The notes: a model not told the origin generated them from the letters alone. 64,000 bases of DNA from Gautieria morchelliformis (GCA_015179125.1 WHVA01000492.1:18214-82213); one strand, 5' to 3'; numbered from the stretch's first letter, positions 31,281 through 43,751 are shown. Made by a program: numbers and translations.

Positions 31281-32658
31281 ATGACGCAGTCGTCTGCGCG
31301 TTATGCAGAGATCCCCATCGATCCTGCGCTTCAACAGCAGCAGCAAGCGCAGCCCACGCAACAGCAGCCGCAACCCTCGCAGCAGCAACCACAACCCTCG
31401 CAGCAGCCACCACAACCCTTGCAGCAGCCACCACAACCACAACCCACCCAGCAGCAACCACCTCCACAGCCGTTGCCACCGCCACGTCCCCAGCAACAGT
31501 CCCAGTACCCCCTGGGTATTTTGGCTTCTGGAATAATCATACTTCCACTGATTCTACGATGATGATTTCAGAGCAAACTACTATGCGCCGTACAACTATG
31601 CGGCTGGTTATCCCCCACCGACATGGCCCAATGTTCAAGCTCGGCCACAGCCATCCGTCGCGCCTCCAGCACCACCCCAAACACAGCAGCACGCGAACAG
31701 CCAACTGGACACAGCAGATGTAGCCACGCTCAACGATGCACTTGGCTCTGCAGGCGTGGACCTGCGTGCCGAAGAGGAGAATCTGCGCCAGTCGCATGCG
31801 CAACCACAGGCACAAACACAAGCAGCAACACAGCCTCGTGGATCTCACCGAGGTCGCGCCAAAAAGCAGGGCACAAAGTTCTCGTTTGATGCGTCACATG
31901 TCGGGGCCCGGATGCGCACCGTCGCCGCACGTCATGCGATGCAGGCGGGAACAGCTGGCGTGCCGGAGGATAGTGTCACTTACCTTGCTTTAGCATTGCG
32001 AGTACGGCTGTCAAAATTAATCGAAGGCATGGCGAGAGCTTCCGCCCATCGGGAGGAGACTGGCGTGTTGCGCCCTCCGGGCACCTACGCAGATGGAACT
32101 CCGATGTGGACACAGGTTGTGCGAAGAGATGTGGCCAAGCAGCTTGCTTTATTGGAACGGGTGGAGCGTGAGGAGGAGCTTGCGGCGCGACGAGAACGTA
32201 AGGCACGCGAAGTGTATACTGCTGGAGGACAGACCGCATTACCGAGTTTGGATGATGCACTACCAATGGATGTTGATGAGGAGCCAAAGAAAAAGAAGAA
32301 GAAACCGGATGGGCCTGGGGTGACAGCGAAGAACATGAGCGAGGATATGAAGAAGAAGTTGAGTAATGCCGTGGCATCGCAGGCAGCAGGTTTAGGGACA
32401 GGGAAGTATGCTTGGATGAATGCTGGCAACATTCCCACCGGGCCACCAGTGAAGAAAGCCGCTGGCACAACGTCGACATCCACGCAACAATCGGGTTCGA
32501 GTTGGTCAAAGCCGTACCAGCCAGCAGGTAAGAAAAAGGACGAAAGCCCTGTTGAAGAGGACAACAGGCGTGCCATTACACTCAAAGATGCTATCTTTGT
32601 TGTTGAACGAGAGCGGGGTCACGGAGGAGGACGAGGTGCAGCGCGAGGCTGGACATGA
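31281..32658 (+). CDS. TAF4: Transcription initiation factor TFIID subunit 4 (TAF4)
   Basis: The TFIID subunit pairs with TAF12 in the core of the general transcription factor. Exon 1 31281-31515 encodes a Gln/Pro-rich N-terminus. The 58-nt intron 31516-31573 is removed in phase, and exon 2 31574-32658 completes a 439-residue protein. The TAF4 region begins DVATLNDALGSAGVDLRAEE and has a histone-fold-like helix set (RMRTVAARHAMQAG, VTYLALALRVRLSKLIEGM). A coiled basic stretch (VEREEELAARRERKA) is followed by a Lys-rich patch. The C-terminal motif is ITLKDAIFVVERERGHGGGRGAARGW. It is shorter than animal TAF4, as is usual in fungi. No damage was seen. Confidence 0.85.
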
Positions 32659-33206
32659 ATATTGCTGCATAGTCCCCAAACTCATATTGCTGTGCATTTC
32701 AAGAGAATAATATGCATGCTGACTGTCCGAGCTGCCCGGGTAAATACTGAGAAAGGGGACAGGTTTGGTCTGTATTTCTGCCAGGCATAGAACGTTCTAC
32801 GGTACTGGTCACGATTGGAGCATCACGTGAACTAGTCGCTCTCGGCATTTCTCCTGCTACTTTTGCTCGATTTTATAAATCTGAAGCAAGTGGCCCATGC
32901 AGTCTGTGCAATATCAGGGTGCAGGTATCCATGTGGATGGCATGTTGAGGGTACAATGATGTAGCAGTCGGCACGCGTGCCTGCAATAGAGCTTTATGTA
33001 TATAATATTGTGCATTACTTACACTACTATACCTAGGTAGGCACTTGTCGCATCCACTTATAGTTTGATGAGGGTGGCCGATGGTGGCTTCTTCGACGGC
33101 ATAACTTTACAATGCATCGCCGACGCCACTAGTCGCTCCTCCCCAGTGTCCCATATCTACACCGGGACACAGAGAGTCAGGTTGCGCATAAGAAACAGTG
33201 TTTAGT
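32659..33206. other. Intergenic, no gene recognised
   Basis: This is the 3' flank of TAF4; no convincing frame or repeat. Confidence 0.5.
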
Positions 33207-34004
33207 TTATACTTCACAGCGAACTATAAGTGACGACCCCGAGTGGGTAGTTGATTTGCCGATGATTTTTAAGCGTGCGCCTCTGTCGTCGATGAGGATG
33301 GATACTTTATAGAACCCGTGAACCAGGAGAACATACAGGGTTGCCGCATCATGAAATGTGATATCTAGACGCTGTGAGGGAGAAAAGGGAGCCATGGCAA
33401 ACTTTGAGGGGTAAGAGTTGCTAGTGCTTCTCTGTTCATCCTTCGCCAACCCTATGATAATAAAGGGCAATGCGGTGACCCTGAGGCCGTCTAATGAACA
33501 CATGGAAAAGAATGGGATGGATAAAATACTCACATATCGATCAGATAAGCAGAACAGCCGGGGTGCAATACGCCTTCTGCGAGGCTGAGCATGTCTTTCA
33601 GCGCGGCTTCGTAAGAGTACTACTGGTCTGGTCCGCAACACTAAAGCCATACCTTCCTCCACAACAATTTCGCAAACCGCCATGGCCTCCAAACTTTGCA
33701 AGCAACAAACCAGCTCCGTAACCTCGATGCGGTCACCGACGCGTTTCCCAAAGCCTGGGCCAACGCCAATAACATAGCTTGCGAAGTTCCGAAGCACTTT
33801 CCGCCTCAGCTCAGCAGAAACAGTCCCCATAGAATGTTTAGGAGCTGCACGACAATTTTGCTTATAGTGAAGGCCGACTTGAGGATAGTCTGCTGTAAGA
33901 AGCCGCTTTCCGTCATATAGAAATACTATTGAAATTGGTGTCCATGATGTGTCCAAATTTGGCAGGTTTGATCCCGAGCTGCTGCGGACTTTCGGAGCCT
34001 TCAC
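33207..34004 (-). CDS. Hypothetical 265-codon minus-strand ORF
   Basis: An uninterrupted minus-strand frame lies just upstream of the three-exon gene on the other strand, slightly overlapping its possible 5' region. A GTGAGT...TTAG intron-like pair near 33490-33530 suggests that the real gene, if any, is spliced. The C-terminal segment (RLDITFHDAATLYVLLVHGF) looks structured, but I recognise no family. It could be a chance ORF. Confidence 0.35.
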   Translation of the reverse strand: MKAPKVRSSSGSNLPNLDTSWTPISIVFLYDGKRLLTADYPQVGLHYKQNCRAAPKHSMGTVSAELRRKVLRNFASYVIGVGPGFGKRVGDRIEVTELVCCLQSLEAMAVCEIVVEEGMALVLRTRPVVLLRSRAERHAQPRRRRIAPRLFCLSDRYVSILSIPFFSMCSLDGLRVTALPFIIIGLAKDEQRSTSNSYPSKFAMAPFSPSQRLDITFHDAATLYVLLVHGFYKVSILIDDRGARLKIIGKSTTHSGSSLIVRCEV

Positions 34005-34041
34005 AAATACTGATTTTCGTTCCTGCTACAGCTACAGCGTG

Positions 34042-35043
34042 ATGTCTCGACGACGAAGTACTATTCATGACGCGGCGGCTCTGCGTCTACATCCCAACGG
34101 CGTCCGTGTCAATGATGTTGTGCAAAATAATTTACGTTCCGTGGGGACTGTGAAGAATAGGACACCATCCCTTCGGCTCTCGCGAAAGCTTTCAAGAGGC
34201 AACTGGATCGCCACTGATGCAGGTGGGAGTGGGAGAGTGGCTAAGCGTAGGAAAATCAGCGTGGAGGAATTAAAGGAGCCAGAAGCTGGAAAATCCCTGA
34301 CAGCGGATGATCAGGGGGTAGAAGCGGAAGCTACTCGGAAGCAATGCGAAGAGCTGCCTGCTAAAGTATACAAAGACACGCGGGCGAATAGGAGAGTGGC
34401 TTTTAAAAATGACCTCACTTTTCTTGCTGCACCCACTTCCGTTCCCAAGGATGTTTCGCCTCTTCAACCGTCCTCCGTGAGGCTTCAGCTACATTCAATG
34501 GTCATTTTTGGTTGACAAACTGTCAGGATTTTCTCAAATGTATACACCACTTCGCAAGCCAGTATTATGGATCTAGGGGGGAGCTTTTCGACAGTGCAGG
34601 CGTATATCGCAAAGTGAAGAGAGAGAATCGTCAGCGGCGCATGCTTCAGGCGGCAGAGTCCCGGTCCAAAAATCCCGAAACTAGCCAGGATGAAGGCGAA
34701 ATTGACGAGGAAGGAAAACGCGCTGACAACGATTCTTCAAAAGAAATGTCTCCCACGTCAAAGTCTCAACGGAAACGCAAGGGGAAAGAAAAGGCAATGT
34801 CGACTCAGAAAGACATGTACAAAGCGTTTGATGGTTCGGCCCTCTTGTGCATTGGTACGCTGATTTATCGGGACGCAAACCTGGTGAACTCATTCTGAAC
34901 AAACATCAGGGACGCTACTTCAGGCACATATTGCGGCATCGCTAGAAGATAATATGCCGGATACGTGGGAGGACGATGGCGATCTCTGTCCTACTGAAGG
35001 ATCTTATAGTTCAGAGTCAGATTCTGGCGCTGTTACTACGTGA
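34042..35043 (+). CDS. Unidentified nuclear-type protein, three exons, 298 residues
   Basis: Exons 34042-34476, 34527-34854 and 34910-35043 join in phase through GTGAGG...CAG and GTACGC...CAG introns. An upstream in-frame ATG exists at 33949; I chose 34042 (MSRRRSTIHDAAALR) because the basic start looks native. The N-terminal half is basic with likely nuclear-localisation clusters (RVAKRRK). The middle has a compact segment FLKCIHHFASQYYGSRGELF followed by RKVKRENRQRR, an acidic/Lys-rich linker, then KDMYKAFDGSALLCIG-TLLQAHIAASL and an acidic Ser-rich tail. The two hydrophobic blocks separated by a charged linker look conserved, but I cannot name the family. Confidence 0.65.
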
Positions 35044-36007
35044 ACAGAAGAACACGGAATAATCAGAATGAAGCCAGGGCGACAGAGGATCTTGAATCGA
35101 TCCCCCAATGCCAGCGAGTGGCTCACGGAGGCCAGCCATCATTTGAAATGTATAAATCGTCAAGGCTCTCCAGAATCGGGTTTCACTTTCCCAGACTTTG
35201 CAGAATCTTCAAAGCTCGAAACTCTCAAGAAAGAAATATATAACGAATTTATAACACCTATGCTCGCTGTATCGATCATTTATTACGAAGACACGGCTTT
35301 GCCTGATATGGGAGCTTGATCCTGCTTCCAGACGTTCAGTTACCAGGTCCCTTTCCATCAAACCACGGAGTTATTTCTGAGGTCGGCAAATACAGGTCAT
35401 CACTCGGAACGAGATTTGGACAGGCATTCCACAAAGCCGTTTTCGTTCTGAGCTTGCCTCACAATATTTTTACATGACGCTTCGATGCTGACACTCCCCA
35501 GGCCTTGAAGTTAAAACCAAACATAATGAACAAGTCGATTTGATCAGAAATGAGTATAATTATACTTTTACTATAAGCGCGGATGAGTTCGCCCTGAGCG
35601 AAGTGTGAATTGATCACAGACTGATCGATCGAAATCATCGGCTGCTGCAACGTGTCCCCTTATACCCAACGAAGTGTAAGTCGTCTCCAACTCGATTCAT
35701 ATGCCTTAGGTTTCAGTCTAGAAAAATTTGGTCTATCCAGTTCGATTGTATGTGAACTCTCGTCATCTCTGGCACGATCAGTACATGCTAATAAATCACC
35801 AGGGGGGGGTGCCCTGCAGTTGCCGTTGCCGCGCTCGCTCATCCACGCTATGAAACTGAGAATTGTAGGTACTGCCAGTCGAAACGTCAACGTCAATCGC
35901 AATCGCAAAGTTTAACTCGATCAGATAGCTACACACGACTCTCGGGCACTATTTACTCTCAATCGTGACACTCGAATCTGTATGTTTTCAGCACTTTTAT
36001 ACTATAT
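35044..36007. other. Mostly non-coding; one small ORF
   Basis: An 83-codon plus-strand ORF (35068-35319, containing SGFTFPDFAESSKLETLKKE) looks vaguely coding. No family, intron structure or start context supports it as a gene. The remainder shows nothing. Confidence 0.35.
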
Positions 36008-36385
36008 TTGATTGACAAGATGTCGCCCGAAGCATCAATCGCTCGACTACACCTGCACCACCCAATCTGGGATGCCAGATCTAGACCTGGGCCTGGACGA
36101 GTATACGCTCAGGCATTATATTCACCTTCTCATGCAATGTCACAGCCTGCCAGCCTCGCTGCGCTGGAAGTAGCGGGGAATGCATCCCAGGAGACCAAGC
36201 AAGCTTGCTTAGAGCAGTTCAACTTTATCACTGGCGCTGGATCACCAGCGGGATTCGCGTGGTCTATTGGAAGGAGACTGCATCTTTCTCAGATTGATGT
36301 TGAGCCGAATGTAGAAGAGCAGGGGAAGAAGGAGGCCAAGGTTGTCTGTGGGATCACAGTCGAGCCTGGTGCGTACCATTTGTAG
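36008..36385 (+). CDS. Small hypothetical ORF (125 codons)
   Basis: This plus-strand frame, starting MIDKMSPEASIARLHLHHP, has a His/Pro-rich beginning and a moderately acidic end. There is no domain, and it may be one exon of a longer gene or a chance ORF. Nothing nearby explains it. Confidence 0.25.
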   Translation: MIDKMSPEASIARLHLHHPIWDARSRPGPGRVYAQALYSPSHAMSQPASLAALEVAGNASQETKQACLEQFNFITGAGSPAGFAWSIGRRLHLSQIDVEPNVEEQGKKEAKVVCGITVEPGAYHL

Positions 36386-37244
36386 AATGATCCCACATCG
36401 TGAATGGTCTTCGTTTTGCAGATATGGTGGTGCGCATGGTGGTAGTTCTGGGCGAAAATAGTGCTCATTAGTGCTTCAGAACGCAATCGGAACCCTTCAT
36501 GGAGGGTGTACTGCTTTTTTGATCGATGAGTACGAACCTCATACATCGTTGTCCTCTTGTCATCATTAAAAATCCCGATTAAGTTGCAGCGCCCTGCCTT
36601 TGATTGTTCTGGGTCACGAACAACAGAAAAATTCGACACCCGGGGTCTCGCAAAATCTCAGCATCTATTATCACGCACCAGCTTTTGTGTATGTAGGACG
36701 TGCTTTTCTTTCTATAATTTGTCTAAGGTAAACTTTCACAGCGGGTCTGAATTGCGCATCGTCTCTACGTCATTGGCATATGGCTCCCGGATTATGTCTT
36801 CGCGCAGTGAGGTATATCTTTCTGAGGGCCACTGAACGGCTTCCAGGAGCGCTAGCAAATGGTCTAATTTTTATCAATTAGATATGGGACAGGACTAAGC
36901 AGAGACTCATCGCGTCGGGTGTCCATACGATGATGCACCCCTCCCCTTCCAGACCTGGCTAATATACGATCAGCGGAGGCAGTCCGTTTAAGAAATATTC
37001 AATTGAGAGTAATAAGCAAGAAGTTATGCGCAGTCTAGTCATTTAGCTAAATTTCATATCATGTTTCTTTGTGATACCCCATTGGACCATTAGTACAGAG
37101 CTGGCGCTGAGCGCTGATGTACTTGGTATAAATTAATTTGTCTTCGAAAAGTTACATAAACCGTGACTACCCAAACAAACACGGCCAAATGGTAATTCCC
37201 GACGCGTCGCGTGTTTTCCACTCCCTTACTCTAGCTTTGGTCAA
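36386..37244. other. Intergenic, no gene recognised
   Basis: AT-rich upstream region of SMC5. Confidence 0.5.
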
Positions 37245-40200
37245 ATGCCTCGCAAAATACAAGACTCAGACACCGACTCTCAGAAGGAGAATCAGGCCGT
37301 TAGGTCTAAACCCAAAGTCAAGGCAGAGAAGGGCACTATTATTGTTGCGGGCTCTAGCGCCAAACTGAACCGTGTTTCTTCACGCGTCGACGCGTCAGAT
37401 GAAGACGACGAGTCTTCTATGGATGAAGAAAAAATTATTTCAACGAAGCAGAAGCACGACAGCACGCTTACTCCAGGATTTAGCGATGAGGAGAACGACC
37501 GACGTGGCAAGGATGTCGGTGAGGAGGGTGGCGAGGGTGGCGGTGAAGGTGAAGATGGCGACCAAAATGGTTCCCCGAACGGTAGGAAGCGTGCCAGAAT
37601 TAATGAAGCAGGTGATGCTATATCCGTCAAAAAGGAGGAGAAAGTCAAACTTCCCCGTCGCGTCACGTTGTCTCGCGATAGAGACGGGTAGGTGCTTTGA
37701 AATCTACATGCTGAGACCTAACTTACGCAGCGCAGTTACGTCCCTGGATCCATCGTACGCGTGCAGCTCGAAAACTTTGTCACCTACGACTTTGTCGAAT
37801 TTCGTCCTGGTCCGAATCTCAACATGATTTTCGGTCCTAATGGTACTGGGAAGTCGTCCATTGCATGCGCGCTTTGCATAGGGCTCAATGGGGCACCTTC
37901 GGTAAAATCATACACACTATGTCTCTGTCTCGACCTCCTGAGATTGCCTTGTCAGCTACTGGGTCGTTCGACCGAGCTGAACGCATTTGTGAAGCATGGG
38001 CATGACACTGGTTATGTAGAGCTCGAGCTCAAGGGAAAGGTCGGCAAGCCCAATCTGGTCATTCGCCGCAGCATCAACTCGAAAAACCGCTCATCCAACT
38101 TCACGTTCAACGGCACCGCCGTCACTGGGCGTGAAATCAACGAACGTATCACAGAACTGAACGTCCAAGTCGGCAATCTATGGTAATAAGTCTAAATAAA
38201 CCACCGTGCCGCCGCTAATATCCTCGAAGTTCTTTTCTCCCTCAAGATCGTGTATCTGAATTCGCGCAGATGTCGCCGCAACAATTGCTCAAGGAGACTC
38301 AGCGTACTGCTGGGGATGAGAACCTTGTGGTGTGGCACACTACGTTGATCGACAAAGGGAAGGAGCTTAAAATTGCGCAGACGGTAAATTGAGTAACATT
38401 AACTCTGATGTATGAGACTGATCAGGTCATACAGGTTCTTCAAGACGAGCAGAAGCAGAGAGTACGTCTAGAGGAAAAGCAGCAGGCTCTCGAAAGGGAT
38501 GTTGAGCGATATCACGAGCGACGCGCCATCGAGACTGAGGTGGGTGTGGTCGAACATGCTGAACATGACCGCATAGGCATCGTCTGACATGCCCACATAG
38601 ATCGAGATCTGTGAACTAGCTCTGCCGTATGTACAATACAAGGAGTCGAAGGAGAGATACAACCAAGCCAAGTTGGAACGTGACAGAGCGGCAGCGGAAT
38701 ATCGACAAATGGAAGAACAGAACAAGCCAATGAAGCTCCTTCAAACGTGTGCTGACTTATCTACATACCGTTTGCTTTTCTGAGGACATTTGCAGGGAGC
38801 TCAAGAAAAAACACAATGACTTAGACAAAGAACGTCGTACCCGCAAGGATAGGATTAAGAATTACTATTCCAAGACCATGTCGTCCATCACCTCAAGGAC
38901 CAAACAGGCGGTATGTGTTGCGCCATTGCCCCATTGAAGATACTCATGAGTTCCATCCTCAGGCTTCTCGTGCAGACGAGGCTCTAGAGAAGATTAAAGC
39001 CATTAAGCGCTCGGAGAAAGATCTAGCTAGGAACAAGGCTCGCACTAGGGAGGAAATCGCCAAGCTTCAGGAGCAGGTTGATAATGCGCCGGAGTATGAG
39101 GCCATTAATCCCCTCAATGAGGAACTCGTGGGCCTTGCCTTTTTGTTCCATCCACAAACTCTTATTGATATCTATGAATAGAAAGCCATCAAGTCAAGCG
39201 TTGGAACTCTCAAGGTCAAGAGAGCGGAGTTAGGGAACCGGATAGGAGAGTTGGTTCATAAAAGTTCACAAAATGACAGAACCATCCAGGAGAAACAACA
39301 CGAGTGAGCATTTCCATTCCACTGTAGTCCGGCGTCACAAGCTACCTGCTAATATCATTTTGCTCTTTATCTAGATTGAGGGAACAAGATAACCAGCTGA
39401 ACCGCAAGATCTCTTCCCTCCGAAACTGGGACAGAGACTGCGCTGAAGTGATTGTGTGGTTTTTGAAGAATAAGGAAAGCAACGAGTTCGCGAGGCGGGT
39501 AGATTTGCCAGCTGTTGTTGGAGTGACCGTGCGCGACAAGAAATATGTCGACGCAGTTGAGTCCTGTTTCAATGCAAATCAACTCAAGGTATTATATATA
39601 GCGCCTTTCTCGTTATACGTCTCTATTGACTTGTGTGGTAGACTTTTGTTACTCATAGCGAAGCAGACTACATCACTTTTAACAGACTATTTATTGACAC
39701 ACCCGAGGCACTCGGCCACAAAGTACGAGTCACCGTATGGTATCGCCCACAGAATATGGATCAACTTTTGAAGCCTCCGTTAGCGACCGAAGAGGTGTGT
39801 GCACCAGATATTCATGTATTGATTTGGCTCTAATATACAATTAAGCTTCATAGCATTGGCTTTGACAATTATGCAATTGACCTTGTTGACTGTCCAAATG
39901 GGCTCAAATGGTTCTTGGTCAAAGAGTTGAATATGCACCGGACGGTGGGTGCTAAGTTTCATGTTTGATGCTGGTCGCTGATGTGCAACGAAGCCTATCG
40001 CGCTTGACCCCCGTAAAGTGGACGACGCCAAAGTCCAGGCCGCTCTAAGCAGGTTGGGACCTGACGGCCGTTCTCCACCCGGGGCGTCATATATATCTGG
40101 CAACACCCTGGCCATGGTATCGCGCTCTGCATACGGCCAGCAGAAAACTATGACCGTGACAAGAAGTATCAGACCTGCGAAGAATTTTGTTCATCCAACG

Positions 40201-42124
40201 AGTACGGAGCGCTACACAGTATCATTGCATCGATTCATTGACAATACTTTCAACAGTCGACCCCGCAGTAAAACGGGCCATTGATGAACAGATTGCCCAA
40301 GCGCAGCATGGTAACGACGAACTCAAACTAAAGATGGCAGAACTTAAGACTGAGGATCAAGCCCTTCTCGGGGAAATTGAATCATTACAACCTCGCCATG
40401 TGCGTCCGCAGGAGTCATGGTTGTCGTGACCATTTCGCTGACTGTAGCATATCAGCAAGAATTGGTGACTCGTCGGGACGCCGCTAAGAAGACCGAGGAT
40501 ACGATAAAGGCCAATAAAGCTAGACTTGGTTCGGTCGTTTGTTTAATCCCTCACTTTTGAAATAACTCTATATAGGATCGACGAAGAAAAAGCTTGAGGA
40601 TTACGAGAACCAGCCATCTCCGGCGGAGGAGCGACAAAGACACAATGCCATCGTCGAGAAGAGCGTGAAAGAGCGTTCAAAGGCTCTCGCGGAGCTTGTG
40701 GTGTGTGTGATACTCATCATGCGGGATCGATTTCTCAAGGAACTGGTACCTGTAGGGTTTGATCAAGCAAACCATCCAGGATCAGTCATCGCTGGCTGAG
40801 ATATCTCTCAGACAAATCCAGCTTGCTGCAGACGTGAATGCCATTGATGAATTGTGCGACGAGCGAACGGCGGAAGCAAAGCGCATCAAACAGGCATACG
40901 GAGAAGGTAAGATAAGCCGCAGATCTCTAAATGCGACCACTTACGGCTTCTGGCATTAAAGCCACTGAGCTATTCGAGGCTCTGAGGAGCGAATCGATTA
41001 AGAAGAAGGGAGTTGTCGAAAATAAGATTTCAAGTATTAGCAATGAATTGGGGGCAGAATTCAGGAGGCGCGAAGAAGAGGTATGACATGAGGCACTATC
41101 AATATACAAATATCTTACATAGCGAAACCAGGACCAGCAAAAGGACCCTGCAGATCGTTGGACCTCGGAGACAGTAGCAGCAGCATTGGAAACCGAACAA
41201 GCCAAATTAGATCTCAATCATGCAACAGACGCTGGCGTCATCCAGACATACGAGAAGCGAAAACTCGAGGTAGGTAGCAGCCTGCATTTTTCAGCTATCG
41301 TCTAATAGGTGCATTCTATTGCAGCTGGAGAACTTGACGGCCAGCGTCGAAAACAAGGAGAAGAAGGCCCGAAAGTTGGAAGAAGGGATACAGAAAACAC
41401 GGGTACGGCTGTTTTAGGCTTTGCTTGATCACCATTGACGGGCTTCCAGGATCTTTGGTATCCTGCTCTTACGTCCCTGGTCACGGCCATAGGAGAAAAG
41501 TTCTCCGCTGCATTTGATCGTGAGATATGCTTGTGTCTCGAGGTGCATGTGTTGAATTGCCCGTAGGTATCAACTGTGCCGGCGAGATTCGAGTCGCTGA
41601 AGATGAAGACTATGAAAAATGGGCCATTGAGATATTCGTTAAGTTCCGCGAGGGTGAGCCTTTAACACAGCTTACTGGACAGCGTCAATCCGGAGGGGTA
41701 AGTGAAGACGCGCATTCGTGGCTCAGCAAGTCCCTAACACACTTTTGTAGGAGCGATCGCTGACGACCATCCTGTACCTCATGAGCCTGACAGAGCATGC
41801 TAGGGCACCGTTCTCGTTGGTGGATGAGATCAACCAGGTCTGTATAAGCTGTATTTGTAGTTCTGTTCCTAACGCTTTCGTTCCCAGGGTATGGATCAAC
41901 GCTACGAGCGCGCGGTGCATGACCAACTGGTGGAGGTGACTTGCAAAGCTGAAAGCGGACAGTACTTCCTCATCACGCCGAAGCTTCTTCCTGGCCTGCA
42001 ATATCACCAGAGTATGAAGATCCTCTGCGTCAACAACGGAGAATGGCTGCCCGAATCGACGGAGCCTGGTGTGGGAAACATGCAGAGGATGATTAAAAAC
42101 TTCTTGGAGCACCGGCGAGCTTGA
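37245..42124 (+). CDS. SMC5: SMC5, structural maintenance of chromosomes protein 5
   Basis: The ATPase subunit of the SMC5/6 complex acts in DNA repair and chromosome segregation in the nucleus. A long acidic, Ser-rich N-terminal extension (MPRKIQDSDTDS, 37245-37688) is followed after an intron by VRVQLENFVTYDFVEF and the Walker A motif FGPNGTGKSSIACAL. GLNGAPS then joins LLGRSTELNAFVKHG, and RVSEFAQMSPQQLLKETQ leads into the first coiled coil. The hinge is near 39450-39770 (VDLPAVVGVTVRDKKYVDAV). The second coil is followed by the signature and Walker B: GQRQSGG, intron, ERSLTTILYLMSL, and SLVDEINQGMDQRYERAVH. It ends ITPKLLPGLQYHQSMKILCV...HRRA at TGA 42122-42124. More than ten short introns are present, with no damage seen. 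Internal exon borders are approximate. Confidence 0.92.
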
Positions 42125-42550
42125 AAATCTTGCAAATTTCGCAGCTGAACATGCTGTGACGACATATTTTTATTTCAAGTCAAACCTTCTGTATTGCTAT
42201 CATTTTAAATGCATATAATTACCATTTGCTGCTATTACTCATGTAGTAAAAGTCCCTTTGCATGTAAGTAAGTACATGTACCCTGTGGAAATTTATGCTA
42301 GCTGGAGAGTTGAAGCGATGATGAGCTCAACAAATTTGAGGAGTGCTACAACCGGGCTGATTTAGAAGCCTTACAGTAAGATTATATTATTTTTCAGAGC
42401 GTAATATATTATAATTGTAACGCTGCCTTGATCTCATAATTTAATCATAACCATAATTTAATATATCATAACCGCATAACCATATTATAATTTTATTTGA
42501 GCATGAAGGAAAGATTTATGACACTATTCTAGGAAGTCTACTCCCACCCC
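42125..42550. other. AT-rich intergenic DNA
   Basis: TA-rich with short palindromes (for example around AGCGTAATATATTATAATTG at 42401); no coding signal. Confidence 0.5.
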
Positions 42551-42790
42551 AAACAATTTCACTACCGGTGAATTAAAATAAATTAATACAGCTAATATTT
42601 TGCTGTTTTGCAGCCATATTTACTTATAGTGAACATGTAAATACATAACTAATTACAGGGAATGACTCCTGTCCTTGCAGGAGTCGTCTCCTTTAGTTAG
42701 TTATGTATCTACATGATAATAATAATAAATATGACTTCAAAGCAGCCTATGTGTTAGTTGTAATAATTTATATTAATTCACTGGTAGTGC
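42551..42790. mobile_element. ~240-bp foldback (palindromic) element, MITE-like
   Basis: The two halves are imperfect reverse complements around about 42672. On the left, CACTACCGGTGAATTAA, GCAGCCATATTTA and CATGTAAATACATAACTAA mirror TTAGTTATGTATCTACATG, TAAATATGACTTCAAAGCAGC and TTAATTCACTGGTAGTG on the right. There is no ORF. It is likely a non-autonomous foldback transposon. Confidence 0.65.
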
Positions 42791-43199
42791 TTGAGCTTCA
42801 CTTAGTGGCACTAACCCAGTAGTATAACCAAAGATTGGTTATGATTAAATATGGCCCCGATAATATATTATATTGTAGCGTAATATAACAATAACCTAAC
42901 ATAAATGAACGAGTACAGTTATGCCTGGACCCATAATATAACCATAATAATTCACAATAATCTGGGTATAATTGGATTATAACCATTATGGTGAGCAACC
43001 CTACTTGGCCCAAACTGCTTTTAATTGCATGGGCAACTTTGTCAACCTCATCGTTGATGCTATCTATGACCATGGGGGGCATTGTAGACTGGGTGTGGTG
43101 GAGGATCCTGGAGGAAAGCAAAATATTTAATGTATTTGGGTAGCCAGTAGATACAGTACATGTATATTCAAGTTTGGACCTTCCCACCCAAAATCCTCA

Positions 43200-43271
43200 T
43201 GTCAGGGGAACCCCCTCCCGAGTCTATATCTGGTCTTGGCTTCGGTCATGACCCAAGGTCCAGATCCAACC
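43200..43271 (+). repeat. LTR 5'-end fragment related to element B
   Basis: TGTCAGGGGAACCCC resembles the element B LTR start TGTCAGGGGACACCC but diverges afterwards. It is cut by B2 at 43272. Short, so tentative. Confidence 0.4.
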
Positions 43272-43751
43272 TGTAAGGGCAACCCTGGCTAGTCGTGGAG
43301 ATCACACTACCACACAACTGACAAGGGGAAATCCAAAGTATGTATAAATGAACAGAGCATACAAGAGAGGGGGTTCTCACCTGACAAGGGGAAATCCAAA
43401 GAGAAAAGTCTAAGGACCCCCAATGTCAGCGAGCCCATATTATACTACGCTGCGCAGCCAGGGACAACGCTTGGCACCCGCCATCAACCCTGCATCCCCC
43501 TGACCCTTGATCGACCCTTGATGCCACCTATTATGCGAGTCGCTTGATTTCCGACACTGTTCCGGGGCGGAAGTCGGAAATTGGAGTGGAACTGGCAAGG
43601 CGAACGGAACTGGTGGAAGTTCTCCCAGAAGCGGAATTGTTCCCGAAAGCGGATGCGGAGATGGAATCGGAACCGGAAGCGGAGTCGGAAATGGAGTCGG
43701 AACTGGGTGTGGTGTCGGAACTGGAAATGGAAAACAGGGTGTCCCCTGACA
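43272..43751 (-). repeat. 3' LTR of B2 (480 bp)
   Basis: On the minus strand it runs TGTCAGGGG (43751) to CCTTACA (43272). It has one copy of the 18-bp unit and lacks a 9-bp repeat present in B1 (GTGGTCAGG). Confidence 0.92.

Noticed and set aside
31254-31540. Gly/Cys/Trp/Leu-rich minus-strand ORFs
   Set aside because: They are the reverse of the CAG/CCA-rich TAF4 N-terminus.
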